This document shows positions 1-6,468 of a stretch of 8,913 nucleotides of DNA, piece by piece. Within the stretch, counting starts at the first letter, position 1. Each line of letters begins with the position of its first letter. The stretch comes from Candidatus Delongbacteria bacterium. Lineage in GTDB: Bacteria; UBA4055. The stretch covers positions 1 through 8,913 of the forward strand of contig WTAK01000269.1 of NCBI GenBank assembly GCA_013139625.1, read 5' to 3'. The notes beneath the pieces are model-generated. The model ran no database searches. It saw only the letters and a list, made by a program, of their open reading frames with translations, and had not been told where the DNA came from. A program made the position numbers and the translations under genes.

Positions 1-620
1 ATAAATTAGTTGAAAGTGAATATTATTCTGACATCATTATGACAATGATCAAAAATGACATCTCATTTATAGCTTGCCATACAAATTACGACCTTGTAAA
101 AGGTGGCGTGAGCTATCTGTTAGCTGAAAAATTTAATTTAAAAAATATTAAACCATTGGTTCTTTTAGATAAAATCGAAGGTATTGAAGAAAATGATTCT
201 TATAAATTGCACAGTAAGTCCGAAGATTTTGGACTTGGAGTAATCGGAGAGCTTGAAAGCGAGATAAGCTTGAAAGAATTCGCTGAAAATGCTGAAAATA
301 TCCTAAACACCAAAACTCTTCGAATAGCTTCTGCTTCTTCAAAAGCTATCAAAAAAGTAGCTGTTTGTGGTGGGAGTGGATCCGGCTTTTGGCGGCATGC
401 TTTAAACTCAGGAGCGGACTTGTTCTTAACTTCAGAATTTGGGCATCATCTTTACCAGGAAGCATCAAGCTATCTACACATTATTGATGCTACTCATCAT
501 GCTACGGAAATTGTTGCATCAAAAGGATTGTTTGATTATCTTAGTACAGAAATAAAAGGCTGTAATATTCTTATTTCGCAAAAGGATACAGATCCTGTTA
601 AAAGTACAAATGAACTATAA
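1..620 (+). CDS. Nif3/YbgI-family dinuclear metal-centre protein, 5' end missing
   Basis: This is the C-terminal part of a Nif3-like protein (COG0327), a family of toroidal hexamers with a two-metal site and no firmly established reaction. The frame is open from base 3 and the residues before the first ATG (39) fit the family, so the gene starts upstream and ATG 39 is not the real start. Seen: the HTNYD motif (bases 78-92) followed by KGGV, equivalent to the family HTNLD...GGVN with its metal-binding Asp. A glycine-rich CGGSGSG segment follows. Near the C-terminus is DATHHATE (486-509), matching the family GHxxTE motif with metal-binding His and Glu. The N-terminal His-His pair would lie off the left edge. 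The roughly 100-residue middle domain found in the long YqfO-type members is absent. A zinc-ribbon gene follows after 36 nt, a pairing often seen in bacteria (established knowledge). Family assignment is secure; function is not known. Confidence 0.93.
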   Translation, partial: KLVESEYYSDIIMTMIKNDISFIACHTNYDLVKGGVSYLLAEKFNLKNIKPLVLLDKIEGIEENDSYKLHSKSEDFGLGVIGELESEISLKEFAENAENILNTKTLRIASASSKAIKKVAVCGGSGSGFWRHALNSGADLFLTSEFGHHLYQEASSYLHIIDATHHATEIVASKGLFDYLSTEIKGCNILISQKDTDPVKSTNEL

Positions 621-644
621 TTACAAACTAGATTCCTAATATAT

Positions 645-650
645 AAGGGG
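645..650 (+). promoter_or_regulatory. Ribosome binding site of the zinc-ribbon gene
   Basis: AAGGGG lies 6 nt before ATG 657, a good Shine-Dalgarno match that fixes this start. The 36-nt gap to the preceding Nif3-type stop codon shows no terminator, so the two genes are probably co-transcribed. Confidence 0.7.
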
Positions 651-656
651 TAATAA

Positions 657-1376
657 ATGCAAAAGAAACTACAACAACTTACAGACCTTCAAGCTCTGGA
701 CACAAAGCTATATTCAATTGAAAAAGCAAAAGGCAATCTTCCGTATCTTGTCAATGAATTTACCAATGAAATTGAGCAATTTAATAATGAATTAGAAGAA
801 TTTAATAATGATTTTGATGATACTAAAAAAGATCTTAACGAATCAAAGACCACTATAGACGAATCTAATACTTTGCTCGGCAAATACAAAGACCAAAGAA
901 GTATGGTGACTAATAACAAGGAATATGAAGCATTGGTAAACGAAATGGCATATAGGGAAAACCTTGTTGAAGAATTAACCTTAAAAATATCAGAGTTAAA
1001 TATAGCGCTTGAAAATAAAAAAGAACTTATTGAAGAGAAAAAAAGTATCCTAGAAGAAAAAACGGCAAATTTATCTGAAAAACAACAACAGCTGAATGAA
1101 AAATTAGCTGAGACTGCTGAAGAAGAGAATAAGTTGGCTGAAAAAAGAAATAAACTTGTTGCAAAAATTGACAAACAGTTATATAATTTATATGAGAGAA
1201 TATATAGGTCTAAGAATCAAGCGGCAGTTGTACCTGCCGACGAAGGTCATTGTGGTGGTTGTTTTACTATGCTTCCATCTCAAAAACTCTCAGAACTGAA
1301 GAGAAGGGACTCGATCGTGCAGTGTGATACATGCAGTAGGATCTTGATATATTCCTTAGAAGATGAAAGTAAGTAA
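657..1376 (+). CDS. Coiled-coil C4 zinc-ribbon protein (COG1579, CdsZ/FlgZ-like)
   Basis: A 239-residue cytoplasmic protein with the classic two-part build of the family. Residues about 1-175 are a long charged heptad-rich coiled coil (Glu/Lys/Asn/Leu) expected to fold as a helical hairpin. The C-terminal zinc ribbon has Cys199, Cys202, Cys223 and Cys226 (CxxC-x20-CxxC) and contains the family-typical GGC...LPSQ...L and VQCDTCSRILIY stretches. Known relatives are Helicobacter HP0958, which binds the sigma-54 factor RpoN and flaA mRNA, and Chlamydia CT398/CdsZ, which binds RpoN and a secretion ATPase regulator. A role as nucleic-acid-binding adaptor is therefore plausible here, but the exact partner is unknown. 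It follows a Nif3-family gene, and its stop codon is directly followed by the first base of the rnpB P1 helix. The large antisense frame across the coiled coil is a composition shadow. Confidence 0.93.
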   Translation: MQKKLQQLTDLQALDTKLYSIEKAKGNLPYLVNEFTNEIEQFNNELEEFNNDFDDTKKDLNESKTTIDESNTLLGKYKDQRSMVTNNKEYEALVNEMAYRENLVEELTLKISELNIALENKKELIEEKKSILEEKTANLSEKQQQLNEKLAETAEEENKLAEKRNKLVAKIDKQLYNLYERIYRSKNQAAVVPADEGHCGGCFTMLPSQKLSELKRRDSIVQCDTCSRILIYSLEDESK

Positions 1377-1758
1377 AAAGTTGGTTGGATGGTCGTGTCC
1401 CATAATATAGCTTGGGATAAGGAAAGTCCGGACACCAAAGAGCAGGATGCCTGTGAAAGCAGGGTGTAGAAATGCAACGGAAAGTGCAACAGAAAACAAA
1501 CCGCTCTGAACTAGCTGAAGAGTAAGGGTGAAAAGGTGTGGTAAGAGCACACCGCGCAGGATCGTAAGTTCCTGTGGCATGGTAAACCCCATTCGGTGCA
1601 AGACCAAGTATATCTTCCATTTCGAACTGCTCGTTCGAGCTTAGCTGGAAGAAGGGTCGGTCGCTAAGTAGATAGCTACGCAGATAAATGACCATCAATT
1701 CCTTGTAGTATTGCAAATACTGTTTGGAATTACAGAATTCGGCTTACAGACCAACTTT
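1377..1758 (+). ncRNA. rnpB: RNase P RNA, bacterial type A
   Basis: Catalytic RNA of RNase P, which removes 5' leaders from tRNA precursors. The universally conserved parts are visible. CR I is GGAAAGUCCGGAC (1421-1433). The central region GCAACAGAAAACAAACCGC (1487-1505) is followed by AAGGGUGAAAAGGUG and GGUAAGAGCACACCGCGC. CR IV is AGAUAGCUACGCAGAUAAAUG (about 1670-1690) and CR V is ACAGAAUUCGGCUUACA (1732-1748). Helices checked by pairing: P1 1377-1385 with 1750-1758 (9 bp); P2 GAUGGUC 1388-1394 with 1690-1696; P3 UCCCA 1398-1402 with 1413-1417; a two-part P16/P17-type stem 1613-1619 with 1646-1652 and 1623-1627 with 1633-1637; a P19-type stem 1697-1702 with 1726-1731 plus 1707-1712 with 1716-1721. 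L15 carries the GGU (about 1655-1657) that pairs with the tRNA CCA end. The ends are set by P1; mature ends could differ by a few bases. No intrinsic terminator is seen downstream. Confidence 0.97.
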
Positions 1759-1788
1759 AAATTGTAATTAAAAAGTTAGATTATAGAT

Positions 1789-2568
1789 ATGAGAATACTA
1801 ATACCAACGGTGATATTACTAACTCTCGTTAGCATTTTTCCTAAAGTGCCTTTCAATACTCTTTATGTCGAAATAAGGAAAGAAAGGTATGAAGGTGACC
1901 CTGAACTTTTAAAAAGACACAAAGATAATATTGATAAACTTGACCTTTATGTTTCCTACCAAAAAATATGGGTTAATGTTGATGAAAATTCTTATTTGAT
2001 GATCGAGGAACCTGCTGAAGGTAATAATATAATTGAAAAAAATGGTAAACTAAAATTCGAAAACAGACACTACACTTTAGATTACGGATTGAATTTTGCT
2101 TGGGATGGTACAAATGTTGAAGGAGAAAAAATCTTCGATAACTACACAACAGATGTACCCAATTATGAATTTTACAAAGCGAAATTGGTAAAAAAAGTAA
2201 AAGTAACTGTTGGTGATAGGATCAAGAGAAAGGCTCATATATATCGATATAAATTTTTCGATCCAACTGATCAAGATGAAACGGATGCTTACGTAAATGA
2301 GATCAAGAATAGTGACATGCCTGAAGAAGATAAAAATGTAGAAGTGCAAGCTGCGCTTGGAGCTCTTGAAAAAAAAGCTATTAAATATACTGAATGGATC
2401 TGGGTAGATATGGATGCCGAAACAAAAATGTTCCTGAGAAAATATGAAACATCCGTAGATGTAAGGACCGTTTATGAAATTACGAAGTTGGTCGTAAATG
2501 AACCTCTTAAGAAAGGTATTTTTGAAGACACACTTTCTAAATTCAAAATTAAAAAAGTAAAAGGTTAG
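1789..2568 (+). CDS. Exported or membrane-anchored protein of unknown function, possibly LolA/RseB-like
   Basis: 259 residues. The first ~20 residues (MRILIPTVILLTLVSIFP) form a hydrophobic N-terminal segment, so the product is probably exported or anchored on the outer face of the inner membrane. No clear AxA cleavage site or lipobox is seen. The rest is charged and mostly beta-like, with many Lys/Asp/Glu and alternating aromatic residues, including YTEWIWVDMDAETKMFLRKYE (about residues 200-220) and then VYEITKLVVNEPLKKGIFED. This spacing resembles the last strands of LolA/RseB-type lipoprotein carriers, where a W-V-D-x-D turn precedes a strand and a 'VN..L....F' ending. The similarity is weak and by eye only. 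The start is the first ATG after an in-frame TAG at 1777-1779; no strong Shine-Dalgarno site precedes it. It begins 30 nt after the rnpB 3' end and lies upstream of recJ. I do not recognise the family. Confidence 0.75.
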   Translation: MRILIPTVILLTLVSIFPKVPFNTLYVEIRKERYEGDPELLKRHKDNIDKLDLYVSYQKIWVNVDENSYLMIEEPAEGNNIIEKNGKLKFENRHYTLDYGLNFAWDGTNVEGEKIFDNYTTDVPNYEFYKAKLVKKVKVTVGDRIKRKAHIYRYKFFDPTDQDETDAYVNEIKNSDMPEEDKNVEVQAALGALEKKAIKYTEWIWVDMDAETKMFLRKYETSVDVRTVYEITKLVVNEPLKKGIFEDTLSKFKIKKVKG

Positions 2569-2603
2569 TCCAGAGAATACTATACTAAATAAAGTAAAAG
2601 GTT
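2554..2603 (+). repeat. Short direct repeat, 13 bp, two copies
   Basis: AAAGTAAAAGGTT occurs at 2554-2566, spanning the last codons (Val-Lys-Gly) and the start of the stop codon of the upstream gene, and again at 2591-2603 in the spacer before recJ. The offset is 37 bp. With mismatches the similarity extends several bases to the left. It may be a small tandem duplication or chance in AT-rich DNA; no function can be assigned. Confidence 0.5.
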
Positions 2604-2658
2604 CATCTAGACTACTTTCAATTATGATTTTATTAATATTATATAAATTAGGCCAAAA

Positions 2659-4419
2659 GTGGAAAAAAGATGGGAATTCAAAAATGATCCAGAACCCCAC
2701 ATAATTGATGAGTTAGCAAGCCAAACCGAGCTTCCGTTGCCTATTCTCAAGCTACTTGTTTCAAGAGGTTACAAAAACCAAGAAGATATTGAAACATTTC
2801 TGCATCCTGAAAATGTCGAATACCATGATCCATTCTTAATGAAGGATATGGACAAAGCAGTTGAAAGGATTACTGATGCTTTAGTGGATAGGGAAAACAT
2901 TTTGATCTGGGGAGATTACGATGTTGACGGGATTACTTCAACTTCTATTTTATACTTATTTTTTCTTAGAAGACTCGGATTAAAAGTCAATTATGCAATA
3001 CCCAATAGGGAATCTGAAGGATATGGTTTAAGCAAAGAAGGTATTTTGCAAGCGTCTAAAGACGGCGTAGACCTTATCATAACTGTTGATTGTGGAATTA
3101 CTTCGGTTAAAGAAGTAAAATATGCAAAAACACTAGGCATTGATGTTATTATCACTGATCGTCACGAACCTGATAATGAATTGCCTGATGCATACGCGAT
3201 CATAGATCCGAAAAGAAATGACTGCAACTACCCTTTTAAACATTTAGCCGGTGTAGGAGTGGCTTTTAAGTTGATCCAAGGCATTCTTGCCAGTAACGAT
3301 ATGCCCGAAAAAATATCTGATAAATTCATAAATATTACAGCCATCGGTACGGCTGCGGATATTGTTCCAATGACAGGTGAAAACAGAAAAATTGTTTATG
3401 AGGGATTGGAGACTTTAGGAAATTGTCCAAATATAGGGTTGAGTACACTGCTGAAAAAACTTAATTTCTATGGAAACAAGGTCAAAGTGAATCATATTTT
3501 ATTTGGTTTAGCACCTAGAATTAATGCTGTCGGAAGAATGGGAGATGCCGGAAGAGCGGTAAATCTTTTGATAACTAATGACATGCACGAAGCTATTGAT
3601 ATTGTCGAAGATCTTGAAACGGAAAATAAACGAAGAAGAGAGCATGATGCCGAAACTTTGAGAGAAGCTATTGATATTCTTGAAGGTGTTGATAACTTTG
3701 ACCCTAAAACAGACAAAGCTATCGTAGTTGCTCACGAAAACTGGCATGTAGGTGTTATTGGTATTGTTGCATCTAGGTTAGTTGAAAAATACTATAGACC
3801 AAGTGTTGTAATATCTATCAATGATGGTGTCGGCAAAGGTTCATGTAGAAGTATCTCAGGGATAAATATCTACGAGGTTCTTAGAGAGTGTTATGAACTT
3901 AATCTTTTAGAGCAAGAGAATTTTGGTGGACATAATTATGCTGCCGGATTTGAAATTGACAGTGAAAATATCCCAGAGTTCAAAAAGAAATTCAATGAGA
4001 TAATCTCTCGAACAACTCCTGATAAAGATTTTAAACCATTTCTAAATCTAGATTTAAAGATAGATTTTAATGATATTGATCAAGATATGATGGATAACCT
4101 GTATTTATTTGAGCCATTTGGACCATATAATGATCAACCTGTATTCGCTACTGAAAATGTTGATATCGTTGGAGATGTTAGAATAGTTGGTTCCAAATTA
4201 GATGAAAACAATCGAAAATTGAAAGCTAAAGGTAACCATTTAAGAATGAAGCTTAGGCAGAATGGGATAGTTTTTGATGCTATTGGATTTAACTTAGCTG
4301 ATAAATTTGATCTGGTTAACGATCTTAGGTCTAATTTGAAATTTGCTTATTTGATAGAAGAGAATAATTGGAATGGATCTTCATATATTCAGTTGAAAAT
4401 AAAGGATATTTTAGCTTAA
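2659..4419 (+). CDS. recJ: Single-stranded-DNA-specific 5'-3' exonuclease RecJ, with DRH in place of DHH
   Basis: 586 residues, the usual RecJ length, a cytoplasmic 5'-to-3' ssDNA exonuclease of recombination and mismatch repair. The N-terminus matches the family from residue 5 (KRWEF) through LKLLVSRGY and HDPFLMKDMDKAVERI. Catalytic DHH domain: motif I DYDVDG (Asp86, Asp88, Asp90), motif II TVDCGI (Asp144), motif III reads Asp167-Arg168-His169 instead of Asp-His-His, motif IV TAADIVP (Asp234), then PRINAVGRMGDA. DHHA1 domain: WHVGVIGIVASRLVEKYYRP (Trp362, His363), KGSCRSISG and GGHNYAAGFE (Gly423-His425). A C-terminal OB-like region follows. The start is GTG 2659; an in-frame TAA at 2644-2646 leaves almost no other choice (only ATT 2647), and no strong Shine-Dalgarno site is visible. 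The stop is 1 nt before the next gene. Identity is secure; activity is uncertain because of the motif III change. Confidence 0.96.
   Translation: MEKRWEFKNDPEPHIIDELASQTELPLPILKLLVSRGYKNQEDIETFLHPENVEYHDPFLMKDMDKAVERITDALVDRENILIWGDYDVDGITSTSILYLFFLRRLGLKVNYAIPNRESEGYGLSKEGILQASKDGVDLIITVDCGITSVKEVKYAKTLGIDVIITDRHEPDNELPDAYAIIDPKRNDCNYPFKHLAGVGVAFKLIQGILASNDMPEKISDKFINITAIGTAADIVPMTGENRKIVYEGLETLGNCPNIGLSTLLKKLNFYGNKVKVNHILFGLAPRINAVGRMGDAGRAVNLLITNDMHEAIDIVEDLETENKRRREHDAETLREAIDILEGVDNFDPKTDKAIVVAHENWHVGVIGIVASRLVEKYYRPSVVISINDGVGKGSCRSISGINIYEVLRECYELNLLEQENFGGHNYAAGFEIDSENIPEFKKKFNEIISRTTPDKDFKPFLNLDLKIDFNDIDQDMMDNLYLFEPFGPYNDQPVFATENVDIVGDVRIVGSKLDENNRKLKAKGNHLRMKLRQNGIVFDAIGFNLADKFDLVNDLRSNLKFAYLIEENNWNGSSYIQLKIKDILA
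4401..4406 (+). promoter_or_regulatory. Possible ribosome binding site inside the recJ 3' end
   Basis: AAAGGA ends 14 nt before ATG 4421, somewhat far for a Shine-Dalgarno site. Because the recJ stop is only 1 nt from this start, translation of the hydrolase is likely coupled to that of recJ. Confidence 0.4.
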
Positions 4420-4420
4420 A

Positions 4421-5194
4421 ATGGATAGTTTACATATAATATCTGATGGAAATTTAGAAGTAAATTATGGGAGACAGAAATTGTCTCCCTCTTCATTTTC
4501 ATCCAGTACCAAGCTAGGTGTCAGCTGCTTGCTTATCAAGAAAAGTAATAAATATATCTTAATTGATACTGGCCCCGGAATTTTTAATACTGATGAGAAC
4601 AAATATCTGATGGAGTATCCAAGACAGCTGTTAGTTAAACTAAATGATCTTAATATTCAACCTGCAGAAATAAATACTGTTATTCTAACACACTTTCACT
4701 TCGATCATTGCGGTGGATGTATCAATACTGCTGGAGAACCTATATTTAACAATGCAATTCATTCTATTCAGAAAAAAGAAGTTGAATACTCAAAAGATAA
4801 TCCTGAATTCTCCAAATATGCATTACCTTTTTTTAATACTCTCAATGAATATGGTCTTCTGAAAGTTATTGATGGAGATATTTTAATCGAAAATTCGATC
4901 GAGTTGATAAGCTCACCCGGTCATACTGCAGGATTTCAATATGTCAAATTTGTAATAAATAATCAGAATTATGTTTTCCCTGGAGATATCATCCCAACTC
5001 TTTGGCATATCAATAATGACAATATAATTGGTATCGATTTATATCCTGAAGCTTTGAATAACGCTAAGAGAAAGATAATTGAAGACTGCATTAACGATGA
5101 TGGAATAATGATATTTCAGCATTCTTTACGCCCAACTATGGGTAAATTGGTAAAAAAGGAAAAAAGAATAGGGTTTAAAAAATACCCAAACTAA
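4421..5194 (+). CDS. Metallo-beta-lactamase-fold hydrolase
   Basis: 257 residues with no signal peptide, so cytoplasmic. All five metal-binding motifs of the MBL superfamily are present: LIDTGPG (about residues 48-54), HFHFDH (His91, His93, Asp95, His96), GHTAG (His168), FPGD (Asp189) and a late FQHS (His234). This predicts a two-metal, probably zinc, hydrolase. The layout, with a long N-terminal part before HxHxDH and a single-domain length, resembles the group containing quorum-quenching lactonases and related esterases. The substrate cannot be read from sequence. No beta-CASP or RNA-binding extension is seen, so it is unlikely to be an RNase J-like nuclease. It starts 1 nt after the recJ stop, strongly suggesting one transcript, though a functional link to DNA repair is not shown. 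The next gene begins 25 nt later. Confidence 0.9.
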   Translation: MDSLHIISDGNLEVNYGRQKLSPSSFSSSTKLGVSCLLIKKSNKYILIDTGPGIFNTDENKYLMEYPRQLLVKLNDLNIQPAEINTVILTHFHFDHCGGCINTAGEPIFNNAIHSIQKKEVEYSKDNPEFSKYALPFFNTLNEYGLLKVIDGDILIENSIELISSPGHTAGFQYVKFVINNQNYVFPGDIIPTLWHINNDNIIGIDLYPEALNNAKRKIIEDCINDDGIMIFQHSLRPTMGKLVKKEKRIGFKKYPN

Positions 5195-5219
5195 TTAGTC
5201 TTAATACGGGAATTGCAAA

Positions 5220-6467
5220 ATGAAATATCTACATTCATTGTTTTTATTATGTTTAACCTTAGCATTATCTTTTTTTGCTGAGGAAAATAACCATGCTCCA
5301 AAAATATATATTGATTGTAATTATTGTGACTTGGATTATGTTAGAAGTGAGATAAAGTTTGTTAATTATGTCATTGATAGAAAGGTTGCAGATGTATTTA
5401 TCATGATCACCAGTGAAACTACAGGAAGTAATGGGCAAAATTATACTGTTGAATTCAATGGTCAGAGTAAGTTTATAAATAAGAATGATACTCTGCAGTT
5501 TGCTACACAGCAAGATGATACCGATGATATAGTTAGGCAAAAATTAGTTAAATGCCTAAAACTTGGACTTATATCATATATCTCGCATACATCTCTATCG
5601 GAAGATATTATTATCAATTATAATCCTAAAACTGCAAAAGAAATTACGCCTGATGACCCTTGGGACAGCTGGGTTATTAGCTTAACTACCCATGGAAATA
5701 TGAATTCTCAAAAATCTTATGATTCATATTGGGCTTTTGGTAGTGTCAACATAAAAAGAGTAACAGATGAGTGGAAAATCAACACTTCCATATATGGTGA
5801 CTATAGCGAAGAAAATTACTACTCATACGATGAAAATGATAATATGATTTCATCAGGGACGGATTCTTACTTTTTAAGAGGACAAAATTTTTATGCATTG
5901 GTTGTCAAAAGTATTGATGAACATTGGTCAGCTGGAGCTTCTGGTAGCGTGTCATCTTCAACCTACTCAAACTACCAATATCGAACTTCTGCATATCCTG
6001 CCATAGAGTATAATATCTTTCCATATTCTGAGTCAAATAGCAAAGAATTGAAGTGCCTATACAAAGCTGGATGGACTTTCGCAAAATATAATGAAACAAC
6101 AATTTATAATTACAATGCTGAGGGCAGATTTAATCAATCACTTGAAATTTCTATGGAAATTAAAAAACCATGGGGTAGTATTGAAACTAATTTAACAGGT
6201 TCTAATTACTTTTTTGATATTGAGAAAAATAGATTAGACATTTTCTCAGCTATTTCTTTGAATGTTGTAAAAGGTCTCTCCGTGAGTTTATATGGTAGAT
6301 ATTCTATTATACATGACCAACTAAATCTTCCTAGAGGAGAAAGAGATCCCGAGGAATTACTTTTGAAAAAAAATGAACTTGCTACACAGTATACTTTCTG
6401 GTCATCAGTAGGTATCAGCTATACATTCGGATCTATATATAATAATGTTGTAAATTCCAGGTTTTAG
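5220..6467 (+). CDS. Uncharacterised outer-membrane beta-barrel protein with N-terminal periplasmic domain
   Basis: 415 residues. A signal peptide (residues 1-20, hydrophobic core LFLLCLTLALSFFA, likely cleavage after Ala20) leads to an N-terminal domain of about 110 residues. This domain has a Cys33-x2-Cys36 pair (IDCNYCD), then DYVRSEIKFVNYVIDRK, VFIMITSETTG and TDDIVRQKLVKCLKLGLI. From about residue 145 (WDSWVISL) the chain turns into repeated amphipathic strands rich in Tyr, Ser and Trp, including DEHWSAGASGSVSSSTYSN, AIEYNIFPYSES, KPWGSIETNL and WSSVGISYTFGSIYNNVV. It ends in Phe, as outer-membrane barrels commonly do. I recall similar full-length proteins, with these same signatures, annotated as hypothetical in Bacteroidetes and related phyla; this is memory, not a search. 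GGGA 9 nt before ATG 5220 is a modest ribosome site. Role unknown. Confidence 0.85.
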   Translation: MKYLHSLFLLCLTLALSFFAEENNHAPKIYIDCNYCDLDYVRSEIKFVNYVIDRKVADVFIMITSETTGSNGQNYTVEFNGQSKFINKNDTLQFATQQDDTDDIVRQKLVKCLKLGLISYISHTSLSEDIIINYNPKTAKEITPDDPWDSWVISLTTHGNMNSQKSYDSYWAFGSVNIKRVTDEWKINTSIYGDYSEENYYSYDENDNMISSGTDSYFLRGQNFYALVVKSIDEHWSAGASGSVSSSTYSNYQYRTSAYPAIEYNIFPYSESNSKELKCLYKAGWTFAKYNETTIYNYNAEGRFNQSLEISMEIKKPWGSIETNLTGSNYFFDIEKNRLDIFSAISLNVVKGLSVSLYGRYSIIHDQLNLPRGERDPEELLLKKNELATQYTFWSSVGISYTFGSIYNNVVNSRF

Positions 6468-6468
6468 C

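Noticed and set aside
39..41. ATG as the start of the Nif3-family gene
   Set aside because: The frame is open upstream to the window edge, the upstream residues fit the family, and starting here would drop the N-terminal metal-binding histidines.
689..1174. 161-codon open frame on the - strand
   Set aside because: It lies fully antisense to the coiled-coil part of the zinc-ribbon protein; its Ser/Phe/Leu-rich product is the mirror of Lys/Glu-rich codons, and no ribosome site supports it.
1267..1716. 149-codon open frame on the - strand
   Set aside because: It is antisense to rnpB, a structured RNA gene recognised with high confidence; the frame is fortuitous.
2616..2647. Promoter-like TTTCAA plus TATTAT or TATAAA before recJ
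   Set aside because: The spacers are 15 or 20 nt and the region is almost all A/T, so the match is not better than chance.
2077..2700. 207-codon open frame on the - strand
   Set aside because: It covers the antisense of the exported protein gene and spacer; the product is Phe/Ile-rich with no motif, as expected of a shadow in AT-rich DNA.
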